From Streptomyces sp. NRRL S-31 (GTDB lineage: Bacteria; Actinomycetota; Actinomycetes; Streptomycetales; Streptomycetaceae), in contig NZ_JOCB01000074.1 of assembly GCF_000718775.1 (NCBI RefSeq), positions 20,190 to 84,189 on the forward strand: a DNA stretch of 64,000 nt, given 5' to 3'. Below are positions 10,796 to 18,116 of the stretch, one piece after another. The notes beneath the pieces are model-generated. The model had not been told where the DNA came from. It did not search any database and worked only from the letters and a program-made list of their open reading frames with translations. The position numbers and the translations under genes are program-made. Numbering within the stretch: the first letter of the stretch is position 1; the number at the start of each line of letters is the position of its first letter.

Positions 10796-11173
10796 CACCA
10801 GTCAGTTTCTCTCCGTGCGCGGAGCGGCGCAAAAGATCCAAGACCGATCTAGACGGGCAGGTCGGTGAGGGTGGCGCGGGGGCCGCCGGGGATCGCCCTC
10901 GAATGGCCTAGGGGGTGCGCCGGGGGGTCGATCCGGGGCGCGCCGGGGTGGGAAGTAGGGCGTACGGGGGCGGAACTTGGGGTGTTCACCCGATGCGCCC
11001 CCCGGCTGCGGCGGGGCATTCTGGCGGAAGAGTTCCAGGCCCCGGTCTCCGAGTCCGCGGATCCGACCGTTCCGCGCTCTGCACTGACCTGGTGGCGCAT
11101 TCCCGAGAACGCCTTCTCCCATCGATATGGACTGCGAATCGAAAGCGTCCATACCCAACGGAAAGAAAACATC
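10796..11173. other. intergenic region between divergent genes
   Basis: About 375 bp between the divergently transcribed LuxR regulator and the poly-Asn protein. It must hold both promoters, but I could not identify a convincing -35/-10 pair. The base composition drops towards 11100-11173. No RNA gene or repeat seen. Confidence 0.4.
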
Positions 11174-11707
11174 ATGGCGAACAAGTATGCGAAGCGCGCG
11201 GCAGTAGTAGTCGCATCGGCCGCTCTGGCAGCGGGAGGCGCCCTTGCCTCTCCGAGCGCCTTTGCCGCCCCGGCGCCCACAGGGACGCACGCGATGGCGC
11301 CGGCGGACAACGGAGGAAACAACAACAACAACAATAACAACAACGGCGGCGGAGGAAACAACAACAATAATAACAACAACAACGGTCGAGGCGGGAACAA
11401 CAACAATAACAACAACAACAACGGAGGTCGCGGCGGCAACAACAACAATAACAACAATAACAACGGGCGGGGTGGCAACAACAACAATAACAACAATAAC
11501 AACGGGCGGGGCGGGAACAACAACAACAATAACAACAACAACGGAGGTCGAGGCGCGAACAACAATAACAACAACAATAACAACGGAGGTGGTGCAAACA
11601 ACAACAACAACAATAATAATAATAACGGCGGCGGAGGAAACAACAACAACAATAACAACAACAACGGTGGCGGCGGGAACAACAACAATAACAACAACAA
11701 CGACTGA
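11174..11707 (+). CDS. poly-asparagine/glycine repeat secreted protein
   Basis: A 177-aa protein. The N-terminus MANKYAKRAAVVVASAALAA followed by GGALASPSAFAAP is a classic Sec signal peptide. Nearly all the mature chain is ten blocks of 8-10 asparagines separated by GGGG, GRGG, GGRGG, GGRGA or GGGA. There are no Cys and no folded domain. The ATG at 11174 is fixed by the signal peptide, with a weak GGAAAG upstream. Function unknown; such a chain would be polar, probably disordered or amyloid-prone, and could coat the wall (inference). Confidence 0.75.
   Translation: MANKYAKRAAVVVASAALAAGGALASPSAFAAPAPTGTHAMAPADNGGNNNNNNNNNGGGGNNNNNNNNNGRGGNNNNNNNNNGGRGGNNNNNNNNNGRGGNNNNNNNNNGRGGNNNNNNNNNGGRGANNNNNNNNNGGGANNNNNNNNNNGGGGNNNNNNNNNGGGGNNNNNNNND
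11317..11703 (+). repeat. AAC/AAT trinucleotide minisatellite inside the poly-Asn gene
   Basis: Ten AAC/AAT runs alternate with GGCGGCGG-type or GGTCGAGG-type Gly/Arg codon blocks, with a unit of about 39-42 bases. AAT is interspersed with AAC irregularly, so the units are not identical at DNA level. All insertions or losses of triplets would stay in frame. Confidence 0.9.
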
Positions 11708-11826
11708 ACTTGAGAGTCCGGCGGCCGGGTGGACCGAAATTCCTGGTCGCCGGACTGTCGCGCGTGCTCCCAGTGGTACATGGCGGTGAACTACATGTCG
11801 ACGAAGCGGAAATCAGGTCGAGGGAA

Positions 11827-12183
11827 TTGATCGCGAAGAGAGCAGCCGTATGGAGTGGCGGACTCGCGACCGTGGTCGCCTGCTGCACGGCACTTGGCGC
11901 GTCGGGCGCTTCGGCGAGCGAAACGGGCGCCTTTTCACGGATGTCGCAGGATACCCCCATGGCGTCGGCAACCCGGTGTTATGCGACGCGCGCAGATCCG
12001 CATGACGTCGTGTGCTATCGAAAGTCCTGGAAGGCCGAGTACCGGCACGGCGAAATCGTCTATGTCCCGATTCTCATCCAGGTTCCCACCCCTTCCCATC
12101 CGTCCTCCGTGGCCATCGTCGGCAGCCTGAACGACATCCGTCCGAGCGGTACGAGCGCGGGCGGCACCGGGAGTGGTGGCTGA
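11827..12183 (+). CDS. putative small secreted protein
   Basis: An open frame running to 12183 contains an internal export signal beginning at TTG 11827: LIAKRAAVWSGGLATVVACC, then ALGASGASAS. From there the product is 118 aa. The mature part has two Cys (RCYATRADPHDVVCYRK) and a Ser/Thr/Gly tail. GGTCGAGGG just before the TTG is very close for a ribosome site, so the start is uncertain; the frame is open further upstream to 11710. Function unknown. It lies directly downstream of the poly-Asn gene. Confidence 0.5.
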   Translation: MIAKRAAVWSGGLATVVACCTALGASGASASETGAFSRMSQDTPMASATRCYATRADPHDVVCYRKSWKAEYRHGEIVYVPILIQVPTPSHPSSVAIVGSLNDIRPSGTSAGGTGSGG

Positions 12184-12199
12184 CGCGGTGACGGTGCTC

Positions 12200-12445
12200 T
12201 CATCGACTCGGATCGGTACCCGCCGCGCTCGCCACCCGCACGAATTCACCGTCGTCACCGCGGGTTTCGCAGCCGTCGTTCCCCCAGACCTCGTCGCATC
12301 CGCGGCTCGATTGGGGAGCGGCCGAGGAGAGGTGCGCCGGGGCTGCCGCCGAAGCCGTTCCCGCTGCCTCGACCGCGGCACCGCCGGCCATCAGAACGCC
12401 GACCGTGGATACCGTGAGGAGGTGCTTGGCACGCTGTGCACTCAT
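12200..12445 (-). CDS. putative small secreted protein
   Basis: An 81-aa frame with signal-like N-terminus MSAQRAKHLLTVSTVGVLMA followed by an AxA region (GTASAAAP). The mature part is short with two Cys in GCDEVWGNDGC. AAAGG lies about 8 bases before the ATG. No family recognised; it converges with the gene ending at 12183. The call rests on signal peptide plus ribosome site only. Confidence 0.45.
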   Translation of the reverse strand: MSAQRAKHLLTVSTVGVLMAGGAAVEAAGTASAAAPAHLSSAAPQSSRGCDEVWGNDGCETRGDDGEFVRVASAAGTDPSR

Positions 12446-12650
12446 GGGTCACGCCTTTCGTCCGGCAGTGCGCCGCGTGGCTGACGTATTCTCCGCGGCT
12501 TTTTCTCCGGGTCGGCATTCCCGCCAGGGGAGCCCGCCGGATGTCTCTGCAAGGGGACGCCCTCTCGCACTAATCCATTGTCGGACACCGGCACGGTCCT
12601 CTCCAGGGGAGCCGGCAGCAAGACGGGAACCGGCTTTCCGGGCGTCGGGC

Positions 12651-13052
12651 TCAGCGTCCGCCGAACGCCTCGTCCGTCGGCACGACTTCACGCCCCAGCG
12701 GCATGAGCGAGAGGGGGATGAGCTTGAGGTTCGCCCAGCCGAAGGGAATCCCGACGACCGACAGGAACAGCGGAATGCTCGTGACCAGGTGGGCCAGTGC
12801 GAGCCACCATCCCGCGAAGACCAGCCAGATGACGTTGCCGACGCACGACGGTGCTCCGGCGTTCGGCTTCTCCACGGTGGTGCGGCCGAACGGCCAGAGG
12901 ACGAACCCGGCGATGCGCAGCGATGCGATGCCGAACGGGATGGTGACGATCAGGACGAAACAGATCAGGGCAGCGATCAGGTAACCGATCGCCATCCAGA
13001 GCCCGCACAGGATGAGCCACAGGATGTTGAGCAGCAGGTTGAACACCTTCAT
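12651..13052 (-). CDS. YccF-family inner membrane protein
   Basis: A 133-aa protein made of two copies of the YccF-type motif: a hydrophobic helix ending in IVTIPFGIASLRIAGFVLWPFG and a second ending in VVGIPFGWANLKLIPLSLMPLG. About four membrane segments. ATG 13052 is chosen because GGAAAGG sits 8 bases upstream and the protein then begins MKVFNLLLNILWLI as in the family. Function in the family is unknown. Confidence 0.88.
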   Translation of the reverse strand: MKVFNLLLNILWLILCGLWMAIGYLIAALICFVLIVTIPFGIASLRIAGFVLWPFGRTTVEKPNAGAPSCVGNVIWLVFAGWWLALAHLVTSIPLFLSVVGIPFGWANLKLIPLSLMPLGREVVPTDEAFGGR

Positions 13053-13268
13053 GATCGGCACCTTTCCAGGTCGCTCAGTCGGCATGCCTGCTGCCAGCAG
13101 TATCAGCCGATCACGCGCAGGGGCGGAACCGCAGCGCCTTCGTAGCGTGACCGGGAACGTCCTGAGACGATTCCGGTCGGCACGGTCGGCACGGCCGGCG
13201 CTCGTACGCAGAGGGCACGCTCGCCGGTGCCGTGCAGCCGGTGGGGCGACCCGCGCGCCGGCGCCGTG

Positions 13269-14522
13269 TCACGCCTCTCGCCGCCCCGCCCGCCATCGCC
13301 GTACCCCGTAGGAGGCCGCGCCCAACGTGAGCACCCCGGCTCCCACGGTCACCGAGGTCATGGGCAGCGCGAACGCCAGGGTGGCGCAGCCCAGCAGGCC
13401 CACCGCCGGTACCAGCCGGGACAGCGGGGCCTCGCCCAGTGTCCAGGCCGACGCGTTGGCGATGGCGTAGTAGGCGAGCACCCCGAAGGACGAGAAGCCG
13501 ATCGCGCCGCGCACGTCCGCCGTCGCCGCCAGCACGGCGACCACCGCGCCCACGGCCGACTCGGCCCGGTGCGGCACCCGGAACCGCGGGTGCACCGCCG
13601 CCAGAGCGCGCGGCAGATGACCGTCACGGGCCATGGCGAGCGTCGTACGGGACACCCCGAGGATCAGCGCCAGCAGCGACCCCAGCGCGGCCACCGCCGC
13701 CCCGGCGCGCACCACCGGGACCAGGCCCGGTACCCCGGCCGCCCGCACGGCGTCGGCCAGCGGCGCCGTCGCGTGCCCGAGCCGGTCCGCGCCGAGGACG
13801 GCGAGCACCGCGACGGTCACGCACGCGTACACCACCAGGGCGATGCCCAGGGCGAGCGGGATCGCCCGCGGGATCGTGCGCGCCGGATCGCGTACCTCCT
13901 CCCCGAGGGTGGCGATCCGCGCGTAGCCGGCGAAGGCGAAGAACAGCAGTCCGGCCGCCTGGAGCACCCCGCCCGCACCCGATGGCGAGCCGGCGTACAG
14001 CCGTCCGGCGTCGGCTTGCCCGGAGGCCAGGCACACCACGACGACGGCCGCGAGAACGGCCAGGACCACGGCCACGATCACCCGTGTCAGCCGCGCCGAC
14101 TTCTGGACCCCGCCGTAGTTCACGGCGGTCAGGGCCACCACCGCCGCGACCGCCACCGCGTGCGCCTGCCCGGGCCACACGTACGCGCCCACGGTCAGCG
14201 CCATCGCCGCGCAGGAGGCCGTCTTGCCGACCACGAAGGCCCAGCCCGCGAGGTGCCCCCAGAAGGCGCCCAGGCGCTCCCTGCCGTACACGTACGTCCC
14301 GCCGGAGGCCGGGTGACGGGCGGCGAGCCGGGCGGACGACATGGCGTTGCAGTAGGCCACCACGGCGGCGACGGCGAGCCCGGCCGGCAGGGCGGACCCG
14401 GCGGCACGCGCGGCCGGCGCCAGGGCCGAGAAGACTCCGGCGCCGATCATCGAACCGAGGCCGACGACCACGGCGTCCCGTACGCCCAGGCCGCGGAGCA
14501 GGCCGGCATCGGTACGTGTCAT
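13269..14522 (-). CDS. APC-family amino acid permease
   Basis: A 417-aa transporter with about 12 hydrophobic helices. The first-helix signature VGLGSMIGAGVFSALAPAAR is the amino-acid-binding unwound segment of the APC superfamily, and FFAFAGYARIATLGEEVRDP is the typical helix 6/loop motif. ATG 14522 (MTRTDAGLLRG) places the family start correctly; upstream in-frame codons add an unlikely basic extension. Substrate cannot be told. It is divergent from the GlsB-like gene. Confidence 0.9.
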   Translation of the reverse strand: MTRTDAGLLRGLGVRDAVVVGLGSMIGAGVFSALAPAARAAGSALPAGLAVAAVVAYCNAMSSARLAARHPASGGTYVYGRERLGAFWGHLAGWAFVVGKTASCAAMALTVGAYVWPGQAHAVAVAAVVALTAVNYGGVQKSARLTRVIVAVVLAVLAAVVVVCLASGQADAGRLYAGSPSGAGGVLQAAGLLFFAFAGYARIATLGEEVRDPARTIPRAIPLALGIALVVYACVTVAVLAVLGADRLGHATAPLADAVRAAGVPGLVPVVRAGAAVAALGSLLALILGVSRTTLAMARDGHLPRALAAVHPRFRVPHRAESAVGAVVAVLAATADVRGAIGFSSFGVLAYYAIANASAWTLGEAPLSRLVPAVGLLGCATLAFALPMTSVTVGAGVLTLGAASYGVRRWRAGRREA

Positions 14523-14680
14523 GCGCCGCACCCTACTGAGCGGGGCAACCGGGGGATGGCCCCGTGGCGTCCTCCACATCGACACGGCACGAACACGCGC
14601 GCGTGACACACAGCGAGTCCGCACCGGGGACCCGAGGTCCCCGACCGTGCGGGCACAGCGCGGAAGGGCAGGTTCACGGC

Positions 14681-14947
14681 ATGGGCATCATCGGTTGGAT
14701 CATCCTCGGACTGCTGGCCGGAGCCATCGCCAAGGTCCTGCTGCCGGGCCGCGACCCCGGCGGCTTCATCGGTACGACCCTCATCGGGGTGGCGGGCGCG
14801 TTCATCGGGGGCTGGATATCGGCCCGCTGGCTGGACCACCCGATCGCCAAGGACTTCTACGACGGCGCGACCTGGGCCTCGGCCGTCGGTGGCTCCCTGG
14901 TGCTGCTGATCGTCTACCGCATCCTGTTCGGCAACTCGCGCGACTGA
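14681..14947 (+). CDS. GlsB/YeaQ/YmgE-family stress membrane protein
   Basis: An 88-aa protein with three hydrophobic helices. MGIIGWIILGLLAGAIAKVL, the PGRDPGGFIGTTLIGVAGAF turn and the Gly-rich second helix are the family hallmarks (transglycosylase-associated/YeaQ type). ATG 14681 has GGAAGGGCAGG just upstream. Family members are stress-induced envelope proteins of unclear mechanism. Confidence 0.88.
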   Translation: MGIIGWIILGLLAGAIAKVLLPGRDPGGFIGTTLIGVAGAFIGGWISARWLDHPIAKDFYDGATWASAVGGSLVLLIVYRILFGNSRD

Positions 14948-15020
14948 ACGCGCCCGAGCGCGCCCAGGGGGGCGGCCAAGGGAGCGCACGAGCAGGGGGG
15001 GCGGCCAAGGGGGCGCACCA

Positions 15021-15045
15021 GGGTGGGCACACCGGGTGCCCACCC
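15021..15045. terminator. bidirectional hairpin between convergent genes
   Basis: GGGTGGGCAC (15021-15030), loop ACCGG, GTGCCCACCC (15036-15045): a perfect 10-bp stem between the convergent glsB-like and yajQ genes. Confidence 0.75.
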
Positions 15046-15054
15046 CGCTTCCGG

Positions 15055-15543
15055 CTACCGGTAGTTCACGAACTGGAGCGCGAAGTCGAAGTCCTTGCCC
15101 TTCAGGAGGGCGATCACGGTCTGGAGGTCGTCGCGGCTCTTGGAGCTGACGCGCAGCTCGTCACCCTGGACCTGGGCCTTCACGCCCTTCGGGCCCTCAT
15201 CGCGGATGATCTTCGCCACCTTCTTGGCGTTCTCCTGGGAGATGCCCTCCTCGATCGACGCGAAGATCTTGTACTCCTTGCCGGAGAGCTGCGGCTCGCC
15301 CGCGTCCAGCGACTTCAGCGAGATGCCGCGCTTGATGAGCTTGGACTCGAAGACGTCGAGGACTGCCTTCACCCGGTCCTCGGAGTTGGCCTCCATGAGG
15401 ATCTTCTCGCCGGACCAGGAGATCGAGGCCCCCACGCCCTTGAAGTCGTAGCGCTGCGAGATCTCCTTGGCGGCCTGGTTGAGGGCGTTGTCGACCTCCT
15501 GCCGCTCGACCTTCGAGACGATGTCGAAACTGGAGTCGGCCAT
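15055..15543 (-). CDS. YajQ-family nucleotide-binding protein
   Basis: A 162-aa cytosolic protein matching the YajQ family over its whole length: starts [20 protein letters not shown], with the RYDFKG and KSLDAGEP motifs and a C-terminal QFVNYR. Some YajQ proteins bind c-di-GMP; whether this one does is unknown. ATG 15543 has AAGGAG 9 bases upstream. Immediately upstream lies the tRNA-Tyr gene on the other strand. Confidence 0.95.
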   Translation of the reverse strand: MADSSFDIVSKVERQEVDNALNQAAKEISQRYDFKGVGASISWSGEKILMEANSEDRVKAVLDVFESKLIKRGISLKSLDAGEPQLSGKEYKIFASIEEGISQENAKKVAKIIRDEGPKGVKAQVQGDELRVSSKSRDDLQTVIALLKGKDFDFALQFVNYR

Positions 15544-15780
15544 GTCCTGTGGCTCCTTGTATCGGGGTGCGTATGGGGGTGCGTGTCGGGTGCGTGCCGA
15601 CGTGCGCGGCGGCGACCGCCGGGCCTGGTGGAGCACCGGTCCGCATCCGCACCAGCCTAGCCACCTCGCGACCGGGGGAGTGGAGATCAATCGGGTGGCG
15701 GAGCACCCCTGCGCATCGGGTATTGTTTACGTCGTTGCCGGAGAGCACCGCGGAAAGCGGTTCGAACGGCAGCGTCACCC

Positions 15781-15862
15781 GGCGGTGTGCCCGAGCGGCC
15801 AAAGGGAGCAGACTGTAAATCTGCCGGCTCAGCCTTCCCAGGTTCGAATCCTGGCGCCGCCA
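15781..15862 (+). tRNA. tRNA-Tyr (GTA)
   Basis: An 82-nt class II tRNA. The acceptor stem GGCGGTG pairs with CGCCGCC (one G-U), the long variable arm is present, the anticodon GTA is at 15815-15817 and the T arm is GGTTCGAATCC; A is the discriminator and CCA is not encoded. The 3' two thirds from 15813 are the att repeat of the integrated element, so insertion rebuilt a full tRNA at this end. Confidence 0.96.
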
Positions 15863-15866
15863 CACG
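15813..15866 (+). repeat. attL core (54-bp direct repeat)
   Basis: Identical to 32283-32336, running from the base before the anticodon region to four bases past the tRNA discriminator. It restores the tRNA-Tyr 3' part. Confidence 0.95.
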
Positions 15867-15869
15867 ACC

Positions 15870-15913
15870 GAGAGGGTCCGTGACCAGCGAAAATGCTGGA
15901 TACGGGCCCTCTC
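15870..15913 (+). terminator. hairpin after tRNA-Tyr
   Basis: GAGAGGG (15870-15876) pairs with CCCTCTC (15907-15913), with further pairing CCAGC/GCTGG nearer the loop. It lies just inside the element and would end tRNA-Tyr transcription now that the original terminator has been displaced to the right end. Confidence 0.6.
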
Positions 15914-15994
15914 GTCGTTCCCGGCCACTGTCAGGTCGTTTCCGGTGCATCTTCCCGGTTTGTCTCACCCTGATCCGCATGGTGACCAGTGCGG

Positions 15995-16012
15995 GTGGGG
16001 CATCTGTGGGGC
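15995..16012 (+). promoter_or_regulatory. candidate integrase arm site, left end
   Basis: GTGGGGCATCTGTGGGGC: two GTGGGGC units 11 bases apart, between attL and int. A copy with one mismatch lies inside the right end at 32211-32228 in the same orientation. Role inferred from position. Confidence 0.5.
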
Positions 16013-16020
16013 AGCGCGGG

Positions 16021-17385
16021 TCATGCCCAGCGGCTCAGTGCCTCATCGATCCGGCGGTTCGCCATCTCCGTGGCCCCGTCCAGACACTTCGCGTAGACCT
16101 TCAGTAGGACCGCAACCGAGTGCCCGGCGCGGCGGGCGACCTCCACGGGGTCCACACCGGAGTTCAGCCACAGGGATACGCATGCGTGACGTAGATCATA
16201 AGGGCGGGCGGCAAGCGGCGAACCGTGTTGTTGCGGGGTGAGAGCCTGTTTGCGGGCACGGGCCCACACCTCGCCGTAGCCGCTCTCTTGCACCAGGCCA
16301 CCGCGGGAGGTACGGAAGAGTCGGCCGTCGGGCGCCACGCCGTATCGCTCGATGTGGTCACGGAGCATGGCAGTGAAGTGCGGCGGGATGGGTACGTGCC
16401 GGATCTCCCGCTCCGGTCGCCACTTCAGGCCGCGGATGTCGTGGGGCGCCCCGGAGTCGGTCCAGCCGCGGCCGACACGCGGCCGTGAGCCGTCGAGGTG
16501 CAGAGTGCCCCAGCCCGACGCGGGCAGGTCGCAGTTCTCGCGGCGGAGCCAGACGGCTTCCGCAGGGCGCATGGCGGCGTGGTACAGGCACCCGAAGAAC
16601 GCCTTCAGGTGCTGGCCCCGTGTGCCCTGGTCGGCGACGGCGTCCAGCAGCGTGCGGGCCTGCCGGGGGTTGACCACGCATCCGGGGTCTACCGCGTCCT
16701 CGGCCGGCGGGATCACCCACTGAACCTGGGGGAGGGGGTTGTGCGGAAGCCGGCGGGCCTCCACGGCGAACCCGAGGGCGTTGTGAAAGATGGCGCGCTT
16801 GCGCTTGACCGTAGAAGGTGCCGCCTTGCCCCCGTCCAGCCGCTGAGTGAACGCGGTGAGTACCTTGCGGATCACAAGCGGGTCGTCCAGAGCGCTCACC
16901 GGCAGGGCGTTGCGCTCGACCCACGCCAGTACGCGAGTCACCTCCCTCGGCTGGTCGTCTGACCAGCGGTTGAGGTTGAACGCCCAGCTATAGAGGGCAT
17001 GACGCAGGTCGCGAGCGTCCGGCATGCCGCGTCGGCTGCTTACCAGGGCCGGCGTGGCGGTGGCCATAGCGTCGGCGAGCGTGGTCCGGGTCTTGGCGGG
17101 CGATGTCGACCACTTCATTTCGATGTAGTCCCGTGCGTGCTGGTACCAGGACACGTCATTGCGCTGCCGCAACTCCCGCATGGGCACACCGGTGGCCTCG
17201 TCGAACGGCTCGCCCGCGTTGACGGCCGTCAGCAACTGTGCGCGCCGACTGTCGGCGAGGGTCTTCGTGGCGAACGTCTGAGAGTGCGGGGTGTCTCCGA
17301 CCTTCCACCGAAGCTCGGCAGAGGACTGCCCGCGGTCTTTGCGCTGGCGGGCCGCCCAGATCCGAACGTTGTACGTCGTGCCCAC
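16021..17385 (-). CDS. int: tyrosine site-specific integrase
   Basis: A 454-aa tyrosine recombinase that would insert and, with Xis, excise the element at tRNA-Tyr. Catalytic residues seen: Arg273 (AAMRPAEAVWLR), Arg399-His400 (YDLRHACVSLW), His422 (GHSVAVLLKVY) and the nucleophile Tyr431. The first position of the usual HxxR box is Tyr here (YDLR), as in many actinobacterial integrases. An N-terminal arm-binding and SAM-like region precedes it. The GTG start at 17385 has GAAAGGAC 8 bases upstream. It is transcribed towards attL, directly downstream of xis. Confidence 0.95.
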   Translation of the reverse strand: MGTTYNVRIWAARQRKDRGQSSAELRWKVGDTPHSQTFATKTLADSRRAQLLTAVNAGEPFDEATGVPMRELRQRNDVSWYQHARDYIEMKWSTSPAKTRTTLADAMATATPALVSSRRGMPDARDLRHALYSWAFNLNRWSDDQPREVTRVLAWVERNALPVSALDDPLVIRKVLTAFTQRLDGGKAAPSTVKRKRAIFHNALGFAVEARRLPHNPLPQVQWVIPPAEDAVDPGCVVNPRQARTLLDAVADQGTRGQHLKAFFGCLYHAAMRPAEAVWLRRENCDLPASGWGTLHLDGSRPRVGRGWTDSGAPHDIRGLKWRPEREIRHVPIPPHFTAMLRDHIERYGVAPDGRLFRTSRGGLVQESGYGEVWARARKQALTPQQHGSPLAARPYDLRHACVSLWLNSGVDPVEVARRAGHSVAVLLKVYAKCLDGATEMANRRIDEALSRWA

Positions 17386-17446
17386 AAGGGTCCTTTCGTG
17401 CGAAGGGGCCCGCCGGCAGCGGGCCCCTCGGGTGATGTCGAGTCGA

Positions 17447-17635
17447 TCAGGCGGCGTTGTCTTCGCACTGCTGCCACCAGGCGTCCAGGTCGGCCCGGCT
17501 CACGCGGATCTGGCCGTTGGGCAGCTTCCTGAGGCGGGGCGCCTGTCCACGGGAACGCATGCGGTAGAAGGCGGCGCGGCTCATACCGATTTCGCCGAGG
17601 ACTTCGGGGAGCTTGAGCATCTTGTGACTGGCCAT
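17447..17635 (-). CDS. xis: excisionase / MerR-type helix-turn-helix protein
   Basis: A 62-aa DNA-binding protein with the excisionase-type winged HTH: KLPEVLGEIGMSRAAFYRMR, then the wing region GQAPRLRKLPNGQIRVSRAD and a final LDAWWQQ. It would direct Int to excision and bend the att DNA. ATG 17635 has GAGGAG 7 bases upstream; upstream in-frame codons are less likely. It lies 61 bases before int in the same orientation, a usual xis-int pair. Confidence 0.88.
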   Translation of the reverse strand: MASHKMLKLPEVLGEIGMSRAAFYRMRSRGQAPRLRKLPNGQIRVSRADLDAWWQQCEDNAA

Positions 17636-17730
17636 TCGATGGCTCCTCAGCAATCGTGCACAGGTGGGCCCGCGAACGGGGTCGGGTTCGGTCTTACCGG
17701 CACCTCCATCTGTCCGAGGTGCGGATTTCT

Positions 17731-17936
17731 GCGTCACCGCGTCATCTGCGTCAGTCGCTTCTCTGACCTGCTGTTTTGTGTGACGTGTCGGGGTTGGAGC
17801 GCGTCACCTGGTGACGCAGGCTTCCGTCGCGGGGTGACGTATGTGACGCGGGTGACGAAGCCGTTGGCTGTCTGCGTCACCGCCGTTCCTACTGGTTACG
17901 GCGTGTTTTCCGTCCGTGGGTGACGCAGGTGACGCA
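17731..17936. repeat. GTGACGC/GCGTCAC repeat cluster (candidate origin or operator)
   Basis: About ten copies of a 7-bp GTGACGC-like word in both orientations lie in the long gap between xis and the replication genes. These include the palindrome GCGTCACC-T-GGTGACGC at 17801-17817, direct copies starting at 17834, 17843 and 17852, an inverted copy at 17874, and a tandem GGTGACGCA pair at 17919-17936. Iteron-like in density. It could be the replication origin or a repressor site region; sequence alone does not tell. Confidence 0.7.
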
Positions 17937-18051
17937 GCGTCTTTCCACTTCGGACAAGGGAGGGGGTTTCTGTTGTGGTGCGCGCGCTCAGGGCGAGAAG
18001 AAGGAGCCGCTTCGCGGCGCGTCCATCGCAGGGCGGCGGAGCCGCCGAACC

Positions 18052-18093
18052 GCAAGAAGAGCACGCGTCGCGGCGGCCGGGTGCTCTTCTTGC
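18052..18093 (-). terminator. terminator of the element's replication operon
   Basis: GCAAGAAGAGCAC (18052-18064) and GTGCTCTTCTTGC (18081-18093) form a perfect 13-bp stem 23 bases beyond the stop of the ATPase gene. Its placement after the last gene of the leftward operon supports a terminator. Confidence 0.7.
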
Positions 18094-18116
18094 TTGTACT
18101 GCGTTCGGCCCGCTGG

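Noticed and set aside
11317..11703. CRISPR-like regular repeat array
   Set aside because: The repeats are coding AAC/AAT triplets with Gly spacers of 3-5 codons, with no unique spacers and no cas genes.
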